Assembly: GCA_903901015.1 (NCBI GenBank)
Contig: CAIUPH010000114.1
Span: 30,397-94,396 of the forward strand
Direction: 5' to 3'
Length of the DNA stretch: 64,000 bases
Origin: Candidatus Bathyarchaeota archaeon
GTDB taxonomy: Archaea > Thermoproteota > Bathyarchaeia > Bathyarchaeales > Bathycorpusculaceae
Shown piece after piece: positions 32,706 through 41,288 of the stretch; within the stretch, counting starts at the first letter, position 1, and every line of letters starts with the position of its first letter. Made by a program: the position numbers and the translations under genes. The notes below the pieces were generated by a model that saw nothing but the letters and a program-made list of their open reading frames with translations, was not told the DNA's origin and did no database searches.

Positions 32706-33237
32706 AGAAGCAATGATTAAAAATTGGGAACAGCATCCGATGCTGCGGCCACGAATCGATAAAGTCGTCGTTAACCTAAACGTTGGGAAATCAGGCGAAC
32801 CACTCGAAAAAGCCAACACTGTCCTTAAAGAAATCACCGGTCAAACACCCGTAAAGCGAAAAGCCAAGAAAACCATCAGGGAGTTTGGCATACGCGAAGG
32901 CGAATCAATCGCTGTCGTCGTGACTTTGCGAAAACAAAAAGCCATTGACTTCCTTAAAAAAATATTCCCCGTTGTCGATAACAAGCTTTCTAAATCTTCC
33001 TTCGACGAACGCGGCAACTTTGCATTCGGCTTAAAAGAACACATTGAAATTCCAGGCATCAAATACGACCCTGAAATCGGCATCTTCGGAATGGACATAT
33101 GCGTCGCCGTCAACCGTCCTGGACAAAGAATAAAGATTCGAAGAAAACAAAAGCAGTCGATAGGTCCAAAACACGTGTTAACACCTGAAGAATCAGTCGT
33201 CTTCGTAAAACAAACTTTAGGAGTCGAAATCGTCTAA
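32698..33237 (+). CDS. rpl5: Ribosomal protein uL5
   Basis: Binds 5S rRNA in the central protuberance. [40 protein letters not shown] and the [20 protein letters not shown] signature are clear. TTG 32698 gives 179 residues overlapping eS4; ATG 32713 is an alternative five codons in. Confidence 0.95.
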   Translation: MSEEAMIKNWEQHPMLRPRIDKVVVNLNVGKSGEPLEKANTVLKEITGQTPVKRKAKKTIREFGIREGESIAVVVTLRKQKAIDFLKKIFPVVDNKLSKSSFDERGNFAFGLKEHIEIPGIKYDPEIGIFGMDICVAVNRPGQRIKIRRKQKQSIGPKHVLTPEESVVFVKQTLGVEIV

Positions 33238-33251
33238 ACGAGAGTGGATGT

Positions 33252-33416
33252 ATGGGAAAACAGCAAGTTAAAAAAGTAAGAAAATACGGCAAAGGTTCAC
33301 GACCATGTGTCAGATGCGGCGCTTATGGACCAGTCATAAGACGTTATAATTTATATCTATGTAGATGCTGTTTTAGAGAAGCAGCCCCAAAATTAGGGTT
33401 CAAGAAATACGAGTAG
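33252..33416 (+). CDS. rps14: Ribosomal protein uS14 (zinc form)
   Basis: A 54-residue gene between uL5 and uS8, in the standard archaeal place. The zinc site is CVRCGAYG and CRCCFREAA (two CxxC pairs), following the archaeal N-terminus [17 protein letters not shown] and ending [10 protein letters not shown]. It binds 16S rRNA in the head of the small subunit. Confidence 0.95.
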   Translation: MGKQQVKKVRKYGKGSRPCVRCGAYGPVIRRYNLYLCRCCFREAAPKLGFKKYE

Positions 33417-33429
33417 GAGCTAAAGAAAA

Positions 33430-33813
33430 ATGGATACCTTAACTAATGGTTTGATAACCATCAAAAACAACGAAACACGCAACAAACGCGAATGCATAAT
33501 TAGCCCCGCCTCTAAACTTTTGGGACGCGTTCTACGCATCATGCAGCTTAACGGTTACATCGGAGAATTCGAATTCATCGACGATGGACGTCAGGGAAAA
33601 TTCAAAGTCCAACTGCTCGGAAGAATTAACAAGTGCGGCCCAGTTAAACCACGCTTCGCCGTCAAATCAACCGAGTTCGAGGACTGGGAAAAGAAATTCC
33701 TGCCATCAAGAGACGTAGGCATCATGGTTGTTTCAACTTCACAAGGCGTAATAGCCCACAAAGACGCTGAAGAAAAAAACCTCGGAGGAAGGCTCTTAGC
33801 CTTCGTGTATTAA
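33430..33813 (+). CDS. rps8: Ribosomal protein uS8
   Basis: Central-domain 16S rRNA binder and, in many archaea, a regulator of this operon. [39 protein letters not shown] and the C-terminal [20 protein letters not shown] are diagnostic. 127 residues, normal. Confidence 0.95.
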   Translation: MDTLTNGLITIKNNETRNKRECIISPASKLLGRVLRIMQLNGYIGEFEFIDDGRQGKFKVQLLGRINKCGPVKPRFAVKSTEFEDWEKKFLPSRDVGIMVVSTSQGVIAHKDAEEKNLGGRLLAFVY

Positions 33814-33825
33814 GGAGTGTAATCT

Positions 33826-34371
33826 ATGCGGCTTCCAGAAGTATCTAAAACCATCAAAGTTCCAGACGACGTAACATTAAGCCTAGTAGGCAAAACAATC
33901 AACGTTAAAGGCGCAAAAGGCTCCTTGACACGCGACTTCTCTTTTGCTCCAATAGCCATAGAAGGCGACGGCAAAAGCGTCCGCATATGGGCAAAATGGC
34001 CACGCAAAAAGGAAGCTGCTCTCGTAGGCACAATCTACTCGCACATCCAGAACATGATGACTGGCGTAACAAAAGGCTACCAGTACAAACTCAAAATTGT
34101 GTTCTCCCACTTCCCGATCTCCGTGAAAGTCCAAGACAAATTCGTCTTGATCGAAAACTTTACGGGTGAACGCAGACCCCGCAGAATAAAAATAATTGGC
34201 AGCGTCAAAGTCAAAGTTGAACCTGACGACATCATCGTTGAAGGCGCAAACTTGGAAGAAGTCAGCCAAACCGCCGCCAACATCGAGCAGTCAACACGAG
34301 TTCGAAACAAAGACCCGCGTGTTTTCCTCGACGGCTTATACGTGTATGAAAGAAACGAAGGAATGGCATAA
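33826..34371 (+). CDS. rpl6: Ribosomal protein uL6
   Basis: Large-subunit protein near the factor-binding site. Two similar L6 domains: VTLSLVGKTINVKGAKGSLT in the first and VKVEPDDIIVEGANLEEVSQ in the second, with MTGVTKGYQYKLKIVFSHFP between them. 181 residues. The stop shares one base with the eL32 start. Confidence 0.95.
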   Translation: MRLPEVSKTIKVPDDVTLSLVGKTINVKGAKGSLTRDFSFAPIAIEGDGKSVRIWAKWPRKKEAALVGTIYSHIQNMMTGVTKGYQYKLKIVFSHFPISVKVQDKFVLIENFTGERRPRRIKIIGSVKVKVEPDDIIVEGANLEEVSQTAANIEQSTRVRNKDPRVFLDGLYVYERNEGMA

Positions 34372-34931
34372 TGACCGAAAAAAAACCCTCCCTATCACGC
34401 GAAGCACTCAAACTTAGAGCGCGCGCTAAGAACAAGAAACCCAAATTTATACGGGCAGAAAGCTGGAAATACGACCGCTTCAGCCTCAGCTGGAGAAGAC
34501 CACGCGGCTTAGACAACAAGATCCGCCGAAAAATCAAGGGTTGGCCAGCAGGCGTCAGCGTAGGCTACAAAGGCCCCAAAGTCGCCAGGTTCCTTCACCC
34601 ATCAGGATACCGCGAAGTCATAGTTTTCAACGTACAGACCTTATCGACAATCGACCCTAGCATCCAAGCAGCACGCATCTCACACACCGTCGGCAAACGC
34701 AAACGCGCCCTAATCATCGCAGAAGCCAAAAAACTCAACATCAAAATCTTAAACCTCAAAGTTTCAAAAGAAACCGAAGAGAAAACTGAGGAAGCAGCAG
34801 AGGGCGAAGAAGAAGCACCAGAAACAGAAGCCGAAGCACCCAAGGAAGAAAAGAAGCCGAAGAAAGAAACCAAGAAGAAAGCCCCAAAAAAACCCACACC
34901 TAAACCCAAGAAGGGAGACAAGAAACAATGA
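34371..34931 (+). CDS. rpl32e: Ribosomal protein eL32 with acidic/Lys tail
   Basis: Archaeal/eukaryotic large-subunit protein. The signature WRRPRGLDNKIRRKIKGWPA with GYKGPKVARFLHPSGYREV is unmistakable. The core ends about residue 130; then an acidic (EEAAEGEEEAPETEAEA) and a Lys/Pro stretch follow to residue 186. The stop overlaps the eL19 start. Confidence 0.94.
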   Translation: MTEKKPSLSREALKLRARAKNKKPKFIRAESWKYDRFSLSWRRPRGLDNKIRRKIKGWPAGVSVGYKGPKVARFLHPSGYREVIVFNVQTLSTIDPSIQAARISHTVGKRKRALIIAEAKKLNIKILNLKVSKETEEKTEEAAEGEEEAPETEAEAPKEEKKPKKETKKKAPKKPTPKPKKGDKKQ

Positions 34932-35383
34932 CTGACTTAGCTGGACAAAGACGTTTAGCTGCTCGAATCTTAAAGATTGGTAAAAACCGTGTTTGGATTA
35001 ATCCTGAACGCATGGATGATGTTGAAGGCGCGATTACACGTGAAGAAGTGCGAAAGCTAATTCACGAGAAAATCATCGTTTCACTGCCTGAACAAGGCGT
35101 AAGCAGATCCCGAGCGAAGGTTATCCGAGCTAAAAAACTAAAGGGCAGACGCAGTGGACCCGGCAGCATAAAAGGAGCCGCCCACGCAAAAGTCACCAAG
35201 AAAGAAGCTTGGATGATAAAAATCCGTTCTCTAAGACGCAAACTTAGAGATTTGAAAGCAAGAAAAGTCATAGCTGAAACCACCTACACCCAATACTACA
35301 GGATGGCGGGCAGCGGCAGGTTTGAGTCTATCGCTGATTTAGAGCGCAATTTGAAAGCTCATGATTTATGGAGGAAACGTTAA
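34928..35383 (+). CDS. rpl19e: Ribosomal protein eL19
   Basis: Archaeal/eukaryotic bridge-forming large-subunit protein. DLAGQRRLAARILKIGKNRV and NPERMDDVEGAITREEVRKL, the basic GRRSGPGSIKGAAHAKVTKK and a long C-terminal helix are typical. 151 residues. Confidence 0.95.
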   Translation: MTDLAGQRRLAARILKIGKNRVWINPERMDDVEGAITREEVRKLIHEKIIVSLPEQGVSRSRAKVIRAKKLKGRRSGPGSIKGAAHAKVTKKEAWMIKIRSLRRKLRDLKARKVIAETTYTQYYRMAGSGRFESIADLERNLKAHDLWRKR

Positions 35384-36313
35384 ATGGCAAAAAATAGCAC
35401 TTACCGCGTAAAATTAAGACGCAGACGCGAAGGAAAAACCGATTACCAAGCACGCAAAGCACTGGTTGCATCTAGAAAACCAAGGCTCGTGACCCGTGCA
35501 TCAAACAAGAACGCTGAAGTACAAATAATCATCGCGAAACCCCACGGAGACGAAGTATTGGTCTCAGCCAACAGCCGCGAACTCATCAAATCCTACGGTT
35601 GGAGAGCTCCAACAGGCAACATCCCCGCAGCCTACTTGACGGGGTTCTTATGCGGCGTCAAAGCCAAAGCAGCAGGTATCAAAGAAGCAATCCTCGATAT
35701 CGGATTGGTTTCTCCCACTAAAGGCTCAAAAATCTTTGCTGTCCTAAGCGGAGTCGTCGACGCAGGCGTAGAAGTTCCCCACAGCGAAGACAAAATCGTT
35801 AAAGAACGCATGAAAGGCGAACACATCGCTAAATACGCTAAAACCTTAGGCGCAGGCTCAGAAGAATACAACGCGAAATTCACCCAGTACACCGCTAAAG
35901 GGGTTGCTCCAGAAAAAATCCCCGAGCACTTCGCCAAAGTTAAAGCTGACATCGTAACCGTATCTAAAGGCGGCAAACTGTCCGAAGTGGCCCCTGAACC
36001 GAAACCAGTCGCAAAAGCGAAGGCTCCAAAAGCAGCGGTTGAAGCACCAAAAGAAAAGGCTCCAGCCAAGGCTAAAGAAGAAAAACCAGCAGAAGTCGCG
36101 CCTGTCAAAGAAAAAGCACCCGCTAAAGCAGCCGAAGTGAAAGCTCCTAAAGCTAAAGCAGCCAAAGAAAAAGCTCCTAAAGCCGAGGTCGTGAAGGAGA
36201 AAGCTCCAGCCAAAGCAAAAGCCGCCAAGGCACCCGCTAAAGAAGAAGCCAAAGCCCCCAAAGAAAAAGCGCCCAAAGCAAAGGTCGCTAAGAAAGGTGG
36301 AAAGAAAGAATGA
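35384..36313 (+). CDS. rpl18: Ribosomal protein uL18 with ~110-residue Ala/Lys tail
   Basis: 5S rRNA-binding protein. The core (about 1-200) has RRRREGKTDYQARKALVASR, VSANSRELIKSYGWRAPTGN and LDIGLVSPTKGSKIFAVLSG. After it come about 110 residues of KAPAKA/KEKAPKA repeats, more than doubling the basic tail length relative to ordinary archaeal uL18. Start directly after the eL19 stop; the stop overlaps the uS5 start. Confidence 0.94.
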   Translation: MAKNSTYRVKLRRRREGKTDYQARKALVASRKPRLVTRASNKNAEVQIIIAKPHGDEVLVSANSRELIKSYGWRAPTGNIPAAYLTGFLCGVKAKAAGIKEAILDIGLVSPTKGSKIFAVLSGVVDAGVEVPHSEDKIVKERMKGEHIAKYAKTLGAGSEEYNAKFTQYTAKGVAPEKIPEHFAKVKADIVTVSKGGKLSEVAPEPKPVAKAKAPKAAVEAPKEKAPAKAKEEKPAEVAPVKEKAPAKAAEVKAPKAKAAKEKAPKAEVVKEKAPAKAKAAKAPAKEEAKAPKEKAPKAKVAKKGGKKE

Positions 36314-36963
36314 GTCGAAACAGAAACGAAAGAGAAAAACGAGTAACTAACTTAGAAGCTTGGATTCCAAAGACTAGGCTGGGCAAGATGATTCAGGCAG
36401 GCAAAATAACAAGCATCGAAGACGTCTTCCTAAGCGGCATAAAAATTTCTGAATCACAAATCGTCGACTCCCTCCTTCCTGACTTGCAAGAAGAAGTCAT
36501 CAACGTTAACTTAGTCCAGAAACAAACCGACGCAGGCGAAAAATCACGGTTCAAAGCCATCGTTGCAGTGGGAAACCGAGACGGCTACATCGGCCTTGGC
36601 AGCGGAAAAGCCAGCCAAGTACGAAACGCCATCGAAAAAGCAGCAGTAAACGCCCGATTAAACATAATCCCCGTTAAACGCGGATGCGGAAGTTGGGAAT
36701 GCGGCTGCGGCAAACCACATTCAGTGCCGTTCGAAGTTGAAGGCAAATGCGGCGGAGTCCGAGTAATCATCGTTCCAGGACCAAGAGGCTTAGGCTTAGT
36801 TTCAAGCGAAGTCGCAAAAGTCATCTTGGGCTTAGCAGGCGTCAAAGACCTCTGGATGAGAAGCTTCGGATCAACACGTACAGTGCCATCTTATGCATGC
36901 GCAATCTTCGATGGACTAAAGAAGACTTATAACTTGATTACCGTAACGGACTGGGTGAAGTAA
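36310..36963 (+). CDS. rps5: Ribosomal protein uS5
   Basis: Small-subunit fidelity protein. VQKQTDAGEKSRFKAIVAVG, GYIGLGSGKASQVRNAIEKA and the archaeal insertion CGSWECGCGKPHSVPFEVEG are visible, then VRVIIVPGPRGLGLVSSEVA. 217 residues, no added tail. Confidence 0.96.
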   Translation: MSRNRNEREKRVTNLEAWIPKTRLGKMIQAGKITSIEDVFLSGIKISESQIVDSLLPDLQEEVINVNLVQKQTDAGEKSRFKAIVAVGNRDGYIGLGSGKASQVRNAIEKAAVNARLNIIPVKRGCGSWECGCGKPHSVPFEVEGKCGGVRVIIVPGPRGLGLVSSEVAKVILGLAGVKDLWMRSFGSTRTVPSYACAIFDGLKKTYNLITVTDWVK

Positions 36964-36964
36964 A

Positions 36965-37453
36965 ATGGCACAGAAAACCGAATCAGTCAAACCCCTCGTC
37001 GTAGTACGCATCCGAGGAGTCGTCAGCGCACAACGCGAAGCCAGAGAAACCCTCAACTTACTCAGCTTAAGCCACACTAACCACGCAGTAATCGTCGACA
37101 ACCGCCCCTCATACAAAGGCATGCTGCAACGCGTAAACAGCTACGTCACCTACGGTGAACCCACAAAAGAAACCATCACAATGATGCTGCAGAAACGCGC
37201 GCTCTTAGCAGGCGACAAAAAACTAACCGAAGAATACCTCACAAAAATCGGGTACAAATCATTCGACGACCTCGCAGAAGCCATAGTCACATGCAAAGTA
37301 GAATACAACAAACTGCCAGACGTGCAAACACGCTTCCGACTACATCCGCCAAGCAAAGGCTACAAAGGCAAAACCAAGAAAGGATACAACGCAGGCGGCG
37401 AAGCAGGCTACCGCGCAGAAGCAATCAACCAACTTGTCCAACGCATGGTTTAA
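36965..37453 (+). CDS. rpl30: Ribosomal protein uL30
   Basis: Archaeal long form (162 residues) of uL30. LVVVRIRGVVSAQREARETL and LLSLSHTNHAVIVDNRPSYK start it, with FRLHPPSKGYKGKTKKGYNA toward the end. It is the last gene of this operon; in most archaea uL15 follows at once, but here two unrelated genes intervene. Confidence 0.95.
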   Translation: MAQKTESVKPLVVVRIRGVVSAQREARETLNLLSLSHTNHAVIVDNRPSYKGMLQRVNSYVTYGEPTKETITMMLQKRALLAGDKKLTEEYLTKIGYKSFDDLAEAIVTCKVEYNKLPDVQTRFRLHPPSKGYKGKTKKGYNAGGEAGYRAEAINQLVQRMV

Positions 37454-37460
37454 ACCAGCG

Positions 37461-37498
37461 TTTTTCCATCATTTTTTGTTTTATTTAATTTTTTAATG
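37461..37498 (+). terminator. T-rich terminator after uL30
   Basis: Several T-runs (TTTTTCC, TTTTTTG, TTTAATTTTTT) directly after the uL30 stop, the form of an archaeal intrinsic terminator. Confidence 0.5.
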
Positions 37499-37609
37499 GT
37501 TTAACCTATCTATTTTGTTTCAAGAATCTTTTGCTGTTTTCCAAAAGATTTTATTGCATGGCTTTGCCGTCTTTGCAGACGTAAATGTTCGGCTTAGCTT
37601 TCGAGAGTG

Positions 37610-37930
37610 CTAAGTCTTGAAAACTTGGCATCCGCTGCAAATGCGCATCTTGCTAAAATCCAAGCCCTTGCAGCCTGCCGCGCCATTTGCGCAGTAGGGT
37701 CCAGGCAAAACCTCAGGCTTAGGCATCTTCGGCGCGCTTTCACCCGACGTATTCTTCATCATCTCCGCGTTCTTCAACATTCCCGCGCCCATAATATTCT
37801 GCAAGTTTCCCGAGTTCACGTTATCCATCATATCTTTTCTAGCCGCTATCTTTGGTTTAGTGCATTCACTGCTTGCCTGAACTGGACAATTTACGCATTG
37901 GCACTTCGTTATCACATCATAATTCAACAT
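37610..37930 (-). CDS. Cysteine-rich DUF2769-like protein
   Basis: A 106-residue protein with two paired cysteine motifs, CQCVNCPVQASSEC at the N-terminus and CANGAAGC ... CSGCQVF at the C-terminus, joined by a Met/Lys/Asn-rich linker. This matches my recollection of the archaeal DUF2769 family, common in methanogens and relatives, function unknown, probably metal binding. It is transcribed against the ribosomal genes. The plus-strand reading frame across the same bases is its shadow. Confidence 0.6.
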   Translation of the reverse strand: MLNYDVITKCQCVNCPVQASSECTKPKIAARKDMMDNVNSGNLQNIMGAGMLKNAEMMKNTSGESAPKMPKPEVLPGPYCANGAAGCKGLDFSKMRICSGCQVFKT

Positions 37931-38641
37931 AACTTTAGGCTGCGCTTTATGACCAAAAAATCCAAAAAACCAGTTCTCCTAAATTCAAATAAAAAAAGAC
38001 ACTCACATAAGGCTTTTGATAGTTTATTCAATCCATTGGTAGACCTGCGCGATATTTTTTTTAACCAATTAGAAAACAAAATTAGGGACAATAGAGTGTT
38101 TTTCCAAGTAACTCTATTAGGTCTTACTTCTTAGGTACATTTATTACCCTTTTTCATGCGCGTAATCTCCAAGCCGTTTGATTTGTACGGTTTCTTTGTA
38201 ACTTTGTAAATTTCGTGAGGGTTCATAAGAAACCAAGGTTTTTGGTGTTTGAGGTGAAAAACAGACATAGCCTATTCCTATTGTGGGTTATTTTTTTGAG
38301 CCTCAATTCAATTGAAATTCCAGCGGCATATTAGGAGCCTATTTGGATCCAAATAGTTAATCATTGCAGAAACGATAGAGGGGAGGGGTCGAAACCGCAT
38401 AAGTCCCTAAGAGGGTAGGTGCTATTGACGTTTTCCGCTGTCATTAGCATGTTGAAAATCAACTGATTGGCTCTTTTCAGTCAAATGCCCTGCTTTTCGC
38501 CGCTAAAGTAGAGTGCAATCGCTGTTTTGATGGTTAATTTGTTGTTTGTTGTTCAGGTATTTTGTCACCCTTTATGTGCGATATGTTTTATAATGGCATC
38601 AGAGAGATGCGTTAGTTAATTGGAGGGGGAAAGAACAACCT
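37931..38641. other. Long intergenic stretch before the sHSP-uL15-secY group
   Basis: No supported gene in about 700 bases. It contains an exact 18-bp palindrome at 38339-38356, a TATA-like box TTTTATAAT at 38586-38594 and GGAGGGGG at 38622-38629 ahead of ATG 38642. The base composition is host-like. Confidence 0.5.
38339..38356. repeat. 18-bp perfect palindrome
   Basis: CTATTTGGATCCAAATAG is its own reverse complement. It could be an operator for a dimeric regulator; no second copy was noticed in the window. Confidence 0.5.
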
Positions 38642-39088
38642 ATGAGTGCAAGATGGAGAAGAACAAGTAAAAACCGTAGGTGGCTGGATTTTAACAGCCT
38701 GAGAGGAACCGAGAGAACTATGAAGTCCCAGCCGATTCGCCACGTAAAATCGATGGCTGCTCACTCGAACTTTCGTCCATCCAAAAGCTTCGCAAAACGC
38801 AAATTCGAAGAACAGAAACCCTTAATCGACATATTCCAAGAAAACAACACGGTAACAATCGTGGCTGAAATAGTAGGCTTTAATAAGGAATCTCTCAAGA
38901 TAAGTGTGAAAGACCAGAAACTTACGCTGTCGGCAAAATCAAAAGATCGAAGATACTATAAAAGTTTAAATCTTCCGACGGTAGTGATTCCAAACGCAAT
39001 GCACACCAAATTCAAGAATGGCGTGCTGGAAATCAAGCTTAAAAAAGCAGAAACACTAGATAAAGAAGCGGATCAAAATGCCACATAA
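38642..39088 (+). CDS. Small heat-shock protein (Hsp20-like)
   Basis: 148 residues with a compact alpha-crystallin domain: KPLIDIFQENNTVTIVAEIV, the strand KISVKDQKLTLSAK and the hallmark FKNGVLEIKLKK. The N-terminal 55 residues are basic and Arg-rich (SARWRRTSKNRRW), unlike the acidic N-terminus of the other Hsp20 at 8.8-9.4 kb. A strong GGAGGGGG site precedes ATG 38642. It overlaps the uL15 start by 11 bases, so it is embedded in the ribosomal/secretion operon, where archaea normally have uL30 followed by uL15. Confidence 0.8.
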   Translation: MSARWRRTSKNRRWLDFNSLRGTERTMKSQPIRHVKSMAAHSNFRPSKSFAKRKFEEQKPLIDIFQENNTVTIVAEIVGFNKESLKISVKDQKLTLSAKSKDRRYYKSLNLPTVVIPNAMHTKFKNGVLEIKLKKAETLDKEADQNAT

Positions 39089-39488
39089 ACTAAGAAAAAT
39101 CCGAAAAACAAGAGGCTCAAGAACACAGGGTTACGGAAGAATCGGTCAACACCGAGACAGTGGTAGCAAAGGCCACCGAAAAGTCGGACGCCACAAACAC
39201 CTCTGGAGCTTAGTCGTTACATCTGAACCAAACTACTTCGGAAAACACGGCTTCACATCACCCCAAAGCCTACACACCAAAGTCAACCCAATCAACCTGA
39301 TTAAACTCGACTTGCTCGCAAAAGGCTCAGAAATCGATTTAACCGAACTCGGCTACACCAAACTATTGGGCACAGGAAAAATCACCAAGCCATTGACAAT
39401 CAAAGTAGCAGCTTACTCAAAATCCGCACAGGAAAAAGTCACCCAAGCAGGCGGAAAAATCATAGCTCCCCAAGCCCACGGAGAGTAA
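39078..39488 (+). CDS. rpl15: Ribosomal protein uL15
   Basis: Large-subunit assembly protein. PHKLRKIRKTRGSRTQGYGR, then GQHRDSGSKGHRKVGRHKHL, and the C-terminal KITKPLTIKVAAYSKSAQEK are typical. 136 residues. The start lies within the end of the sHSP gene; secY follows after ten bases. Confidence 0.94.
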   Translation: MPHKLRKIRKTRGSRTQGYGRIGQHRDSGSKGHRKVGRHKHLWSLVVTSEPNYFGKHGFTSPQSLHTKVNPINLIKLDLLAKGSEIDLTELGYTKLLGTGKITKPLTIKVAAYSKSAQEKVTQAGGKIIAPQAHGE

Positions 39489-39497
39489 AGTTGATAG

Positions 39498-40955
39498 ATG
39501 CCCGGAAGATTCCTCAGCCTCTTTAAACCAATCGGCAGAGTTCTACCTGAAATAAAGAAGCCTGAACGCAAAGTCAGCTTCAACGAAAAACTCTTCTGGA
39601 CAGCACTTGTCCTAATTATTTTCCTCGTCATGACGGAAATCCCGCTTTACGGGGTTGAAAAGTCAGCATCTGACAGTTTTGGTCAGTTAAGAGTTATTTT
39701 TGCATCCAACCGCGGCACCCTCATGGAACTGGGTATTGGTCCCATCGTCACGGCGGGCTTAATTCTTCAGTTGCTCGCAGGTTCATCAATCATCAAATGC
39801 GACATGTCAAATTCTGAAGACAGAGGACTCTTTACCTCTGCAAGCAAAGTTTTCACAATCATATTAACCGCAATCCAAGCATCCGCATACATCCTCAGCG
39901 GCATGTACGGCACAAGCCTGGCTGGGCCAACGATACTGATTATCTTCATACAATTGGTAGTTACGGGAATAATTGTGATGTTAATGGATGAACTCGTCCA
40001 GAAAGGCTGGGGTCTTGGAAGCGGCATCAGCTTGTTCATCATGGCTGGAGTCGCCCAAAACATACTCTGGTCAATGTTCTCGCCTCCCACAGGCTTATTC
40101 GTCGGCACACTTTCACAGTACCTCGCTCACAACTCTCCCTTCGACTCTGGAAACGCAGGATTAACCTACGTGTTTGGTTCACAAGGAGGAGTCTACCCCT
40201 CAGTACTGGGCTTCATCGCAACAATCGCGGTTTTCCTAATAGTCATTTACCTGCAGGGCATAAGAATCGAGTTGCCAATGAGCTACGCAGGATACAAAGG
40301 ATTCCGCAGCAGATACCCAATTAAACTGCTCTACGTCTCAAACTTACCCGTCATTTTCGCCTCAGCACTGTTCGCCAACGTTTACTTCTTCAGTCAACTC
40401 CTATGGAGCCAAATGGGGAGACCTAAACCAGGCACGAACCTGCTCTTCCAAATACTAGGCGACTACAACCAAACAACCACCACCTCAAGTACAGGGGTTC
40501 AAAGTACAAGCGTCCAAACCGTAGGCGGCTTAGCATACTACGTAACACCACCCCGCAACATCCAAGGAGTCATCCACGCACCAATACAGGCATTCGCATA
40601 CCTCGGTATCATCATAGTGTTCTGCGCTGTCTTCTCGCTAATTTGGCTTGAAGTAGGCGGTTTAGGACCCTCAAAAGTCGCAAAGCAACTCATGGACAGT
40701 GGCATGCAGATTCCAGGATACAGACGCTCAGGACGACCCATCGAAGCCATACTCAAACGCTACATACCCGTAGTCACAGTGCTAGGCGGTATAATCGTTG
40801 GGCTTGTGGCCGGATTCTCCGACTTCCTAGGAGCCTTCGGATCAGGAACAGGCATCTTGCTCTCTGTCGGCATCATCTACCAGTACTACGAGCTACTGAT
40901 GCGCGAACGCGCCGCAGAAATGTTCCCAGCGTTCAGAAGAATCTTGGGCGAATAG
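39498..40955 (+). CDS. secY: Protein translocase subunit SecY (Sec61 alpha)
   Basis: Channel of the Sec translocon, 485 residues with ten transmembrane helices. Landmarks: the plug region GTLMELGIGPIVTAGLILQL, TGIIVMLMDELVQKGWGLGS, the conserved cytosolic loop IELPMSYAGYKGFRSRYPIK and GRPIEAILKRYIPVVTVLGG near the end. Partner SecE is at 58003-58179. The usual adenylate kinase after secY is absent here. Confidence 0.96.
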   Translation: MPGRFLSLFKPIGRVLPEIKKPERKVSFNEKLFWTALVLIIFLVMTEIPLYGVEKSASDSFGQLRVIFASNRGTLMELGIGPIVTAGLILQLLAGSSIIKCDMSNSEDRGLFTSASKVFTIILTAIQASAYILSGMYGTSLAGPTILIIFIQLVVTGIIVMLMDELVQKGWGLGSGISLFIMAGVAQNILWSMFSPPTGLFVGTLSQYLAHNSPFDSGNAGLTYVFGSQGGVYPSVLGFIATIAVFLIVIYLQGIRIELPMSYAGYKGFRSRYPIKLLYVSNLPVIFASALFANVYFFSQLLWSQMGRPKPGTNLLFQILGDYNQTTTTSSTGVQSTSVQTVGGLAYYVTPPRNIQGVIHAPIQAFAYLGIIIVFCAVFSLIWLEVGGLGPSKVAKQLMDSGMQIPGYRRSGRPIEAILKRYIPVVTVLGGIIVGLVAGFSDFLGAFGSGTGILLSVGIIYQYYELLMRERAAEMFPAFRRILGE

Positions 40956-41288
40956 CATAAACTCCCCCAAATTTCCCCTTCTTTTGGGTTTATCTTTTTT
41001 TAAAAAATAGTTAAGCTCTTTGTGTTTACTATTATTCATGTCAGTCTGCGGCCTTATTGTTGTTTTAGATTGGCGTTTTTCGAGGGAATTTATTCATGGT
41101 TTGCTTATCAAAGATGATTTTGCTGCCTGACTCTTTTTGCAAAGCATTTCCCATAGTACAGCTTTTGTTTTTCTGACAGCAGGTTTTTCCATAAAACTTA
41201 TTAATGAATCGTCAACTAAATCAATAATGGGTAGAGCGAGAACATTTATTTTTTTCCTCTACACAAAAAATTTAGGAGACAAGAAAAA
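40956..41288. other. Intergenic stretch after secY
   Basis: No gene seen. T-runs near 40993-41000 after the secY stop look like a terminator. An A/T-rich segment (ATTTATTTTTTT near 41243) and AGGAG at 41274-41278 precede the large surface-protein gene. Confidence 0.5.

Noticed and set aside
37607..38134. Plus-strand 175-residue frame
   Set aside because: Overlaps the Cys-rich DUF2769-like gene on the other strand, has no recognisable domain and no ribosome-binding site.
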